Positions 34,344-42,900 of a stretch of DNA of 64,000 nt are shown piece after piece. The stretch covers positions 372,001 to 436,000 of the forward strand of contig CP000474.1 in the NCBI GenBank assembly GCA_000014925.1, read 5' to 3'. The notes beneath the pieces were generated by a model that was given only the letters and a program-made list of their open reading frames with translations, did no database searches and was not told where the DNA came from. The DNA comes from Paenarthrobacter aurescens TC1. GTDB lineage: Bacteria; Actinomycetota; Actinomycetes; Actinomycetales; Micrococcaceae. Within the stretch, counting starts at the first letter, position 1; each line of letters starts with the position of its first letter. Made by a program: the position numbers and the translations under genes.

Positions 34344-35150
34344 ATGACAACGACGCCCACCGCACCAGGCAAAGCCACGTCCAAAGTCCCGGCCGCCGAA
34401 AATACGCTGCGCATCTTGAAACTGTTGGCTTCGCGCCGCGGTCCCATGGCGGCGTCGAACATTGCAACGGCGCTCGGCCTGCCGCGATCCAGCGTGTACC
34501 ACTTGCTCGGCGTGATGGAGGCGAATGGCTTCGTCCTGCACCTGCACGAGGAGCAGCGCTACGGACTGGGCATCAGCGCGTTCGAGCTCAGCTCGGCCTA
34601 CTCGCGGCAGGAACCCTTGTCCCGGCTGGGGCGTCCCATGCTCGCTTCCCTGGTGGACGTGATTGGTGAGAGCGCGCACTTGGCGGTGCTTCACGGCCGT
34701 GACGTGCTCTACATTGTGGAGGAACGAGCAAAGAACCGCCCGAGTCTGGTGACCGACGTCGGGGTCCGCCTTCCCAGCCACCTCACGGCGTCGGGCCGCG
34801 CGATCCTGGCAGCCCTGCCCAAATCGCAGGTTCGCGCGTTGTATCCAAACGCCGCCGCCTTCACGTCCCGGCACGAGGTGGAGTTCCCCATCATGAAGTA
34901 CTCCGCGTTATCGTCCCATCTGGACCAGGTGCGGCAACGTGGCTACGCCACCGAGAACGGCGAAATCACGCCGGGATTCGGATCCATCGCCGCCGCTGTG
35001 ACAGACCACGTGGGATGGCCGACGGCGGCAGTCGCCGTCACGTTCTTGGAGGACAAAGTGCCGGCTGAGCAATGGCCGGTGCTGGCAGCCCGCATCCGGA
35101 AAGCCGCTGACGAATTATCGGTGCGAATCCACGGGCGGCCCGGGCAGTAG
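34344..35150 (+). CDS. IclR family transcriptional regulator (HutR-like)
   Basis: The 268-residue protein has an N-terminal winged helix-turn-helix (residues 15-75: PAAENTLRILKLLASRRGPMAASNIATALGLPRSSVYHLLGVME) and a C-terminal IclR effector domain (ESAHLAVLHGRDVLYIVEE, SHLTASGRAILAALPKSQV). In corynebacteria an IclR-type protein, HutR, activates histidine use. Here it precedes hutU-hutH with one opposite-strand gene between, so the same role is likely. Operator-like repeats lie directly upstream, suggesting autoregulation. Confidence 0.85.
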   Translation: MTTTPTAPGKATSKVPAAENTLRILKLLASRRGPMAASNIATALGLPRSSVYHLLGVMEANGFVLHLHEEQRYGLGISAFELSSAYSRQEPLSRLGRPMLASLVDVIGESAHLAVLHGRDVLYIVEERAKNRPSLVTDVGVRLPSHLTASGRAILAALPKSQVRALYPNAAAFTSRHEVEFPIMKYSALSSHLDQVRQRGYATENGEITPGFGSIAAAVTDHVGWPTAAVAVTFLEDKVPAEQWPVLAARIRKAADELSVRIHGRPGQ

Positions 35151-35164
35151 CGCGCAAACTTCTG

Positions 35165-35602
35165 TCAGCCCCGTCTCGGCGCGTCGCGCTCGACGAGTTT
35201 ACGGAAGGTTTCCAGCTCACCTCGGAAGCTGCCCCGGTAGGATCCCAGGGCGAAAAGCCTGCCAAAAATCCCGGCGATGAATCCCCGGGTGACGAACTCC
35301 TGGTGGATGCGCGTGCCCTCGCCCTCGGCAGTAAACCTCACGTCGGACTCGCCCTTCAGAATCGCATTGCCGAACCGTGTGCGGATGTGCCGGGGTCTCT
35401 CAACTTCAAGGATCTCGGTGGGGCTTGCCATGCGTCCAAACCACAGGGTGTAGCGGCTGCCGGGAACATCGATCGAACCAACGAGGTCGCTCACGCGGGT
35501 GACTCCGCCGATCCACTCGGGGTACCGGTCAAGGTCCGTCCAGGTCGCGAAAACGTGCTCGGGTGATGCTGCGACAAGGGTGGAAATGCGGAACGTTGCC
35601 AT
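35165..35602 (-). CDS. SRPBCC family protein, 145 aa
   Basis: The SRPBCC/START-like fold is shown by the N-terminal MATFRISTLVAASPEHVFATWTDLDRYPEW, YTLWFGRMASPTEILEVERP, and the C-terminal helix SFRGELETFRKLVE. Such proteins bind hydrophobic ligands in a helix-grip pocket. No active-site signature is recognisable. It lies on the opposite strand between the iclR gene and hutU, divergent from hutU, so its promoter region also holds the hutU control site. Function unknown. Confidence 0.82.
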   Translation of the reverse strand: MATFRISTLVAASPEHVFATWTDLDRYPEWIGGVTRVSDLVGSIDVPGSRYTLWFGRMASPTEILEVERPRHIRTRFGNAILKGESDVRFTAEGEGTRIHQEFVTRGFIAGIFGRLFALGSYRGSFRGELETFRKLVERDAPRRG

Positions 35603-35650
35603 GGGTCCAGCATGCGCTCATTGTCGCGTAAATGCGAGGGGTTGAGCATG

Positions 35651-35664
35651 TCTGTAATCCCGGA
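35651..35664. promoter_or_regulatory. Candidate HutR-type operator upstream of hutU
   Basis: TCTGTAATCCCGGA matches the recalled HutR motif TCTGwwATwCCAGA at 12 of 14 positions and resembles the sites in front of the iclR-type gene. It lies 101 bp before the hutU start and 48 bp from the divergent SRPBCC start. Confidence 0.55.
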
Positions 35665-35764
35665 CAGCACCACTCCAAATGCCGTTCCTGCCGCTCGCTA
35701 AAGGGGCTTTAGTAGAAGCAGAAGATCTTTCCACCACACAGTTCCTACAGACGAAGGAGTCACC

Positions 35765-37492
35765 ATGGCACCCGCCGATTTCACTTCTGGTGCCCGTCCG
35801 GTTAAGGCCGCGCGGGGCACTGAGCTTACTGCCAAGTCGTGGCAGACCGAGGCGCCGTTGCGCATGTTGATGAACAACTTGGATCCGGAGGTTGCCGAGC
35901 GCCCGGACGACCTGGTCGTTTACGGCGGTACGGGTCGCGCTGCGCGTTCCTGGGCTGCGTTTGATGCGATTACCCGGACGTTGGAGACCATGGAGAAGGA
36001 CGAAACCCTCCTGGTGCAGTCGGGTAAGCCGGTGGGTGTGTTCCGCACGAATGAGTGGGCTCCGCGGGTGTTGTTGGCGAACTCGAACCTGGTGGGGGAT
36101 TGGGCGACGTGGCCTGAGTTCCGCCGGCTCGAGGCCGAGGGTTTGATGATGTATGGGCAGATGACGGCGGGGTCCTGGATCTATATCGGTACCCAGGGCA
36201 TTCTGCAGGGCACGTATGAGACCTTTGCTGCGGTGGGGAACAAGCTGGCCGCGGAGGGACGCCACCCGGCACCCGCGCCGGCTGGTTCCACGGAGGGCCC
36301 GTTGGCCGGGACCTTGACGTTGACCGGTGGGTGTGGTGGCATGGGCGGCGCGCAGCCGTTGGCCGTGACGTTGAACGACGGTGCGTGCTTGATTGTTGAT
36401 GTTGATGAGTCCCGTTTGCGTCGGCGTGTGGGGAAGCGGTACTTGGACGAGGTCGAAACCGATCTGGATGCCGCGATCGCGAAGGTTCAGGCCGCGAAGG
36501 ATGAGCGTCGTGGCTGGTCTGTCGGGTACGTGGGTAACGCCGCTGAGGTGTTCCCCGAGTTGCTGGCCCGGCACCAGGCCGGGGAGGTTACGTTTGATGT
36601 GGTCACGGACCAGACCTCCGCGCACGATCCGTTGTCGTATTTGCCGGAGGGCATCACGGTGGCTGAGTGGCATTCCGAGGCCGAAGCGGATCCGGAAGGG
36701 TTCACGAAGAAGGCCCAGGCGTCCATGGCCCGGCAGGTCCAGGCGATGGTGGAGTTCCAGGACGCCGGGGCCGAGGTTTTTGATTACGGTAACTCGATCC
36801 GGGATGAGGCCCGCAAGGGCGGGTATGACCGGGCGTTTGAGTTCCCCGGTTTTGTGCCGGCCTATATTCGTCCGTTGTTCTGCGAGGGCTTGGGTCCGTT
36901 CCGTTGGGTCGCGCTTTCCGGGGACCCGGAAGACATTGCTGTGACGGACAAGGCGATCAAGGAGTTGTTCCCGGAGAACACGCACCTGCACAAGTGGTTG
37001 GATGCTGCGGCCGAGCGGGTGGAGTTCGAAGGCCTGCCGGCACGTATTTGCTGGCTCGGGTACGGCGAGCGCCATAAGGCCGGGCTGTTGTTTAACCAGC
37101 TCGTCGCTGAGGGCAAGGTCAAGGCTCCGATCGTGATCGGCCGTGACCACCTGGATTCGGGTTCGGTGGCGTCCCCGTACCGGGAGACCGAGTCGATGAA
37201 GGACGGCTCTGATGCGGTTGCTGACTGGCCGCTGCTGAACGCGCTGACCGCTGCATCTTCGGGTGCTACCTGGGTGTCCATCCACCACGGTGGTGGTGTT
37301 GGTATTGGCCGGTCCATCCACACTGGCCAGGTTTCCGTCGCTGACGGCACTGAACTGGCAGCCCAGAAACTGGAACGGCTGTTGACCAATGACCCCGGCA
37401 TGGGCGTCATCCGCCACGCCGACGCCGGCTACGACCGCGCCCTCGAAGTCGCCAACGAACGAGGCGTCCGCATCCCCATGAACGAGAAGTAA
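35765..37492 (+). CDS. hutU: Urocanate hydratase
   Basis: The 575-residue urocanase has GKPVGVF, the [21 protein letters not shown] block, [17 protein letters not shown] (the NAD-associated glycine-rich loop), [15 protein letters not shown] and the C-terminal [17 protein letters not shown] and [13 protein letters not shown]. It converts urocanate to imidazolonepropionate with bound NAD+, the second step of histidine degradation. ATG has GAAGGAG upstream. hutH begins 4 bp after its stop. Length matches the family well. Confidence 0.96.
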   Translation: MAPADFTSGARPVKAARGTELTAKSWQTEAPLRMLMNNLDPEVAERPDDLVVYGGTGRAARSWAAFDAITRTLETMEKDETLLVQSGKPVGVFRTNEWAPRVLLANSNLVGDWATWPEFRRLEAEGLMMYGQMTAGSWIYIGTQGILQGTYETFAAVGNKLAAEGRHPAPAPAGSTEGPLAGTLTLTGGCGGMGGAQPLAVTLNDGACLIVDVDESRLRRRVGKRYLDEVETDLDAAIAKVQAAKDERRGWSVGYVGNAAEVFPELLARHQAGEVTFDVVTDQTSAHDPLSYLPEGITVAEWHSEAEADPEGFTKKAQASMARQVQAMVEFQDAGAEVFDYGNSIRDEARKGGYDRAFEFPGFVPAYIRPLFCEGLGPFRWVALSGDPEDIAVTDKAIKELFPENTHLHKWLDAAAERVEFEGLPARICWLGYGERHKAGLLFNQLVAEGKVKAPIVIGRDHLDSGSVASPYRETESMKDGSDAVADWPLLNALTAASSGATWVSIHHGGGVGIGRSIHTGQVSVADGTELAAQKLERLLTNDPGMGVIRHADAGYDRALEVANERGVRIPMNEK

Positions 37493-37496
37493 GAAC

Positions 37497-39089
37497 ATGA
37501 CCATCACATCGAACGAACAACTCACCGTGACCCTCGGCTCCAGCGGCGTTACCCCGGAGGACGTCGTCGCCGTCGCCCGCCACGACGCCAGGGTGACCAT
37601 TTCCCAGGAAGCCCTGGACAACGTCGCCAAGGTCCGCGCCCACATTGACGATCTCGCCACCAGCGATGTCCCTGCGTACGGGATTTCCACGGGCTTCGGC
37701 GCGCTGGCCAACCGCCACATCCCTAACGATCTCCGCACCCAGTTGCAGAAGTCCCTGATCCGTAGCCATGCCGCCGGCATGGGCCCGGCTGTTGAACGCG
37801 AAGTGGTCCGAGGCATCATGTTCCTCCGCGCCAAGACCTTGGCGTCCGGCCGCACGGGCGTCCGCCCCGTGGTCCTGCAGACCATGGTGGATGTCCTCAA
37901 CGCCGGCATCACCCCGCTGGTCCGCGAGTTCGGTTCGCTGGGCTGCTCCGGCGACCTCGCGCCGCTGTCCCACTGCGCCTTGGTCCTCATGGGCGAAGGC
38001 GAAGCAACCGGCCCCGACGGCGAACTGTACGGAACCGCTGGAAAGCCGGCAGTTGCTGAGCTGCTCGCCCAGCACGGCATCGAGCCTGTCACGCTGGCGG
38101 AGAAGGAGGGCCTGGCCCTCGTCAACGGCACCGAGGGCATGCTCGGCATGCTGCTGATGGCCATCGCGGACATCCGCTTGTTGCTTGCGACGGCGGACGT
38201 CACCGCCGCGCTCAGCGTCGAGGCGCTGCTCGGCACCGACCAGGTGTTCCTGCCGGAGCTCCACGCAGCCCTGCGTCCGCACCCGGGGCAGGCCGCCAGC
38301 GCTGACAACATGCTCCGCGTTCTGTCCAACTCGCCGATCGTTGCGTCCCACCGGATCAACGACACCAAGGTTCAGGACGCCTACTCGCTGCGTTGCGCCC
38401 CGCAGGTCGCCGGCGCCGTCCGCGACACCGTGGACCACGCCGCGCTGGTTGCATCCCGTGAACTCGCCGCAGCGATCGACAACCCGGTGGTCCTCCCGGA
38501 CGGCCGCGTCACGTCCAACGGCAACTTCCATGGCGCTCCCGTAGCCTATGTGCTGGACTTCCTGGCCATCGCCGTCGCGGACCTCAGCTCCATTGCCGAG
38601 CGCCGCACGGACCGCATGCTGGATCCCGCCCGTTCGCACGGACTCCCGGCCTTCCTCGCTGGAGACCCGGGTGTGGACTCAGGCCTGATGATCGCCCAGT
38701 ACACGCAGGCCGGCCTGGTTTCGGACAACAAGCGCCTCGCCGTTCCGGCGTCTGTGGACTCCATCCCGAGCTCCGCGATGCAGGAAGATCACGTGTCCAT
38801 GGGCTGGCACGCTGCCCGTAAGCTGCGCAAGGCCGTGGAGAACCTTCGCCGGGTGCTCGCCGTCGAGCTTGTCACCAGCGCCCGCGCCATTGACATGCGT
38901 ACGCAGATGTCCGACGGCGAACTCACCCCGGGTCCTGCCGGTACGGCAGTTCTTGAGGTGCTTCGCGAAGTTGTTCAGGGCCCGGGCGCGGACAGGTTCC
39001 TGTCGCCGGAACTGGAAGCGGCTGACCGTCTGGTCGGCTCCGGTGCGGTCCGCGCGGCAGCCGAATCCGCCGTCGGGATTTTGGCCTGA
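37497..39089 (+). CDS. hutH: Histidine ammonia-lyase
   Basis: The 530-residue enzyme carries YGISTGFGALANRHI, FGSLGCSGDLAPLSH (self-forming MIO cofactor from the CSG tripeptide, Cys replacing the commoner Ala but allowed in the family), VNGTEGMLGMLL, RCAPQVAGAV and SIPSSAMQEDHVSMG. It deaminates L-histidine to trans-urocanate, the first step of the pathway. It is probably translated from the hutU mRNA, 4 bp downstream. A strong hairpin at 39121 closes the operon. Confidence 0.96.
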   Translation: MTITSNEQLTVTLGSSGVTPEDVVAVARHDARVTISQEALDNVAKVRAHIDDLATSDVPAYGISTGFGALANRHIPNDLRTQLQKSLIRSHAAGMGPAVEREVVRGIMFLRAKTLASGRTGVRPVVLQTMVDVLNAGITPLVREFGSLGCSGDLAPLSHCALVLMGEGEATGPDGELYGTAGKPAVAELLAQHGIEPVTLAEKEGLALVNGTEGMLGMLLMAIADIRLLLATADVTAALSVEALLGTDQVFLPELHAALRPHPGQAASADNMLRVLSNSPIVASHRINDTKVQDAYSLRCAPQVAGAVRDTVDHAALVASRELAAAIDNPVVLPDGRVTSNGNFHGAPVAYVLDFLAIAVADLSSIAERRTDRMLDPARSHGLPAFLAGDPGVDSGLMIAQYTQAGLVSDNKRLAVPASVDSIPSSAMQEDHVSMGWHAARKLRKAVENLRRVLAVELVTSARAIDMRTQMSDGELTPGPAGTAVLEVLREVVQGPGADRFLSPELEAADRLVGSGAVRAAAESAVGILA

Positions 39090-39120
39090 CGTCGAATAAA
39101 ACGCTCATTTGATGGGCATA

Positions 39121-39171
39121 TTTGTCACGCCCCGGTCTTTGTTCGCAACGCAAGCACCGGGGCGTGGCAAA
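39121..39171 (+). terminator. Terminator of the hutUH operon
   Basis: Arms TTTGTCACGCCCCGGT (39121-39136) and ACCGGGGCGTGGCAAA (39156-39171) form a 16-pair stem with one wobble and a 19-base loop, just after the hutH stop. Confidence 0.75.
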
Positions 39172-39288
39172 TGTAGTAGAACTTATGGTGTACGTCACGT
39201 CCACGCCAACGATGTCGTGGGCTTGACGGTCAACCGTTCAAATAACTCAATACACAACAGAGAACATCCACAAAGGGGTAGAAGTTCA

Positions 39289-39537
39289 ATGAAGGCACGC
39301 GGAGCAGTCCTGTCCAGGCGAAGCGCTCACACGGCTACGGTTACCGACTGGAAGACACTGAAAGTTGGCGAGCGGGTGGAAGTGGTCAAATACGCCCACG
39401 TGATTGCCGCCGGTCGGATCGAGGAGATTTCCAGCAGCGGAAATGTGGTGTGGCTTGAGCATGCAGGCCCCGGGGTTACCGAAGAGGGCAAGGAATTGTT
39501 CATGAAGTCCGACGGCGTCACTCTCCGCCGGGCCTAG
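39289..39537 (+). CDS. Small hypothetical protein, 82 aa
   Basis: ATG at 39289 follows AAAGGGG; the frame opens at 39109 without a better start. The basic N-terminus (MKARGAVLSRRSAHTATV) leads to a beta-rich core: VTDWKTLKVGERVEVVKYAHVIAAGRIEEISSSGNVVWLEH. It could be a small SH3/Tudor-like barrel, but no family is recognised. A strong terminator follows, so it is a single-gene unit. Function unknown. Confidence 0.75.
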   Translation: MKARGAVLSRRSAHTATVTDWKTLKVGERVEVVKYAHVIAAGRIEEISSSGNVVWLEHAGPGVTEEGKELFMKSDGVTLRRA

Positions 39538-39547
39538 CTTAAACAGA

Positions 39548-39608
39548 AACCGGGGCTCGGTCCCTTCCGCGGGTAGTAGATGCGGAAAGGAACGGGCCCC
39601 GGTTTTTT
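39548..39608 (+). terminator. Rho-independent terminator
   Basis: A long stem of AACCGGGGCTCGGTCCCTTC with its complement in GAACGGGCCCCGGTT, followed by TTTTTTG, is a textbook terminator for the 82-aa gene. Confidence 0.85.
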
Positions 39609-39641
39609 GTTCGCTGCCGAAAGTGCCGTCAGGGGTGGCAG

Positions 39642-39863
39642 TTAGGCAGCGAGGACTTCGTGGGTCTGACCGAAGGGAACGGATTCGTCCAGCGCCACGG
39701 TGTAGGTGCCGGGCTCGTGCCGGGTCACCAGTATGCCGCAGTTAGTGTCTGCTGCTGCGTTTGCAATCAGGGCATCCACGGCGCGGTCGAGTCCGTCGTG
39801 GATCTCGTCTGCCTTGGAAAAGGACAGGCGAATCTCGCGTTCTGCAATCATTGCAGGGGTCAT
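39642..39863 (-). CDS. Small hypothetical protein, 73 aa
   Basis: ATG at 39863 has a perfect AGGAGG six bases upstream; the frame continues upstream to 39911 without need. The product reads MTPAMIAEREIRLSFSKADEIHDG, then a helical AVDALIANAAADT and a beta strand GILVTRHEPGTYTVALDES. It is soluble. No family is recognised. It is convergent with the 82-aa gene's terminator and sits downstream of nothing on its strand, so it is probably transcribed alone. Confidence 0.75.
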   Translation of the reverse strand: MTPAMIAEREIRLSFSKADEIHDGLDRAVDALIANAAADTNCGILVTRHEPGTYTVALDESVPFGQTHEVLAA

Positions 39864-39965
39864 TGGGGGCCTCCTATTACGTGCCGCATGCGAGGGCGAC
39901 CCATCAATCATAGTCGGTGGGAGCTTAGTATTTGTAAGATGACTGGCAGGTAAGTGACCTGGGTC

Positions 39966-42900
39966 TCATCGGCGGACCATGGCGCGGAGCAGTTTGACGG
40001 CAACTGAAAGGGCCGCGATATCCACCGGACCAGGCTTAATGGCCTCCTGAATGGTCTCCTGAATCCGTGCCAGCTGCTCGATGTTGCCCCGTTCCCAGTC
40101 CGTGATTCGTTCCACTGGATCAGTCGCGGCAGAGGACCGTGAAGTGTGCTTGACCACGGCCTTGGTCATGTCCGCGAGGACCAGATACATGTCATCCCTC
40201 AGGGCGGCCCTCGCCAAGGACTCCCAGTGAGTGTCCCGGGGGAGCATGGTGATGTGTTCCAACAGAGGTATGGCGGAGATACGCTCAAAAACGGCGAAAT
40301 AGACCTCCGCCACGGCCTCTGCCGGTTCCTGCAATTCCTCGGCAATGGCCGAGATATCCAGGAGTCCGTAACTCACCAGAAGTTCTGACGCGCGAATCCC
40401 AAGATGATGGGGGAGTCCCACAGCGTCGGTGTGTGCCAGCCGTTTCTGCGAGTGTGCCAGATTGATGCCGTGCAGGAAACGCGTGAAGTTGGCCCGCATC
40501 AAGGACATGGGGTTTTCCAGCCGCGTCAGCGCGTCGGAGACGGGCTTGTCCCGGAAATCGTGGGTGACATACCAGCGGACGGAGCGGTCGAGCAGGCGCC
40601 GCATGTCCAAGGCAACAGCGGCTCCATGCTCGCTGGGGGTGCTGGCAGGAAGTTGGGCGATTGCCTCGGCCACTGAGTCGAAGCCCCAGATCTGCCGCAT
40701 CACCACGAATCCGCGGGCAACCGCTGCCGCCGAGACCGTGGTCTCTTCCATGGCCCTGAAAGCGAAGGCGATGCCACCCATATTGATCATGTCGTTAGCC
40801 ACCACGGTTGCCACGATTTCCCTGCGCAGCGGATGGGTGGAGAGAAGTTCGCCGAAACGTTCGGATACCTGCCGCGGAAAGTACTCGTGGAGCGTCTTGG
40901 AGAACCAGGGATCGTCGGAGAGTCCTCCATCGGTCAACTCACGGGCCAGCTCAATCTTCGCGTAGGCGGCCAAGACGGCGAGCTCCGGTGTGGTGAGTCC
41001 CTTTCCGGTGAGGACGCGCGACCTCAGCTCCTTGTTGCTGGGAAGGAATTCGAGACCCCGGTCCAGATCAGTGACGGATTCCAGCCAGTCCATGGTCCGC
41101 TCGAAGCTGGGGCTCCACTCCAGCGCCAATTGCTTGTCGTTGAGCAGCAGGACATTTTGTTGGTGGTTGGTTTGCAGGACAAGCCGTGCCACCTCACCTT
41201 GCAGCGAGTGCAGGAAGGGGGCGCGTTCCTTCACGGACATCCTGCCGGCGGCGATCATCCGGTCGAGGAAGATCTTGATGTTCACTTCATGGTCGGAACA
41301 ATCCACTCCCGCCGAATTGTCGATCGCGTCAGTGTTCACCAGGATGCCCGCCAGTGCAGCCTCGATCCTGCCGCGCTGTGTGACGCCAAGGTTGCCGCCC
41401 TCAGCCACGATGTGGGTGCGGAGCTGGTTGGCGTCCACCCGGATGGCGTCATTGGACTTATCCCCGACGTCGGCATGGGACTCTGTTGATGCCTTGATGT
41501 AAGTGCCGATTCCGCCGTTATAGAGGAGATCGACCGGGGCCATGAGGATCGCCCGGAGAAGCTCGGGCGGGCTCATCACCAACTGGCCACCGGGATCGGC
41601 GCCTTCTTCCATGCCCAAGGCGAGCCGGACCTCTTCCGTGATCAGGATGGATTTATCCGTGCGCGCGAACACGCCGCCGCCGGGGCTTAGCTTGGTGCGA
41701 TCGTAGTCAGCCCAGCTGGAGCGGGGGAGTTTGAAGAGGCGTTCCCGCTCGGCGAAAGACTCTCCCGGGTCCGGGGTCGGGTCCAGGAAGATGTGGCGGT
41801 GATCGAAGGCGGCCACCAGCTTGATGTGCTGGGACAGGAGCATGCCGTTCCCGAATACGTCGCCGCTCATATCGCCGATCCCCACCACCGTGAAGTCCTC
41901 GGCACGGGAGTCGATCATGAGTTCGCTGAAGTGATGCCTTACGGATTCCCACGCGCCGCGGGCCGTGATGCCCATCTGCTTGTGGTCGTAGCCCACGGAG
42001 CCGCCGGAGGCGAAGGCATCACCCAGCCAGAAGCCGTATTCCGCCGATAACGCATTGGCTATGTCCGAGAATGCTGCAGTTCCCTTATCCGCCGCGACCA
42101 CCAGGTAGTAATCGTCCCTGTCGTGCCGCACCACGCGAGGGGGCGCGACCACATGACCGTTGGTGCCGCCGTCGGAATCCGGTACCAGGTTGTCCGTGAC
42201 ATCCAGCAGGCCCCGGATGAATGTCCTGTAGCTTTCTTGTCCCTCCGCCAACCACGCCGCACGATCCTCTGCCGGGTCCGGAAGCCGCTTCGGGAAGAAA
42301 CCGCCCTTGGCTCCCGTAGGCACAATCACCGCATTCTTGACAGTCTGGGCCTTCACGAGCCCCAGGATCTCCGTGCGGAAGTCCTCCCGCCGATCGGACC
42401 AGCGCAGCCCGCCGCGGGCAAGTGGCCCAAAACGGAGGTGAACGCCCTCAACCCTGGGCGAGTAAACCCAGATCTCGAACTTGGGCCGGGGGAGCGGGGC
42501 GGCCGGGATGAGGGATGGATTGAGTTTGAAGCTGAGGTACGGCTTGTCCACGTAGAAATTGCTGCGCAACGTAGCTTCCACAAGGCTCGCGAGGGAGCGC
42601 AGCAGGCGGTCGGCATCGAGGACGGGGACGGCGTCGATCGCTTCGGCCAGCCTTTCCCGCGCCGCATGGATCGCCTGTGTTCTGTGGCTCAGCGCGCTGC
42701 TGTCCGCCTCGAAGACGTCCCCTTCTGCTGTGCCAGGGGTGGAGAGTTCGGGGTCAAAGAGGTCTGGAGTGAAGTTGTCTGGATCGAACTTCGCCTCGAA
42801 CAGCTCCAAAAGCGCATGTGTCGCAGTGGGGTTCCCGCCCAACGTGTCCGCGATGAATCCGTACGAGTTGGTGCTTCCAAGTTGACGCAGATACTTGGCG

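Noticed and set aside
35618..38368. 916-codon minus-strand open frame opposite hutU and hutH
   Set aside because: High-GC antisense shadow of two well-recognised genes; product has no recognisable domain and is Arg/Ser/Thr-rich.
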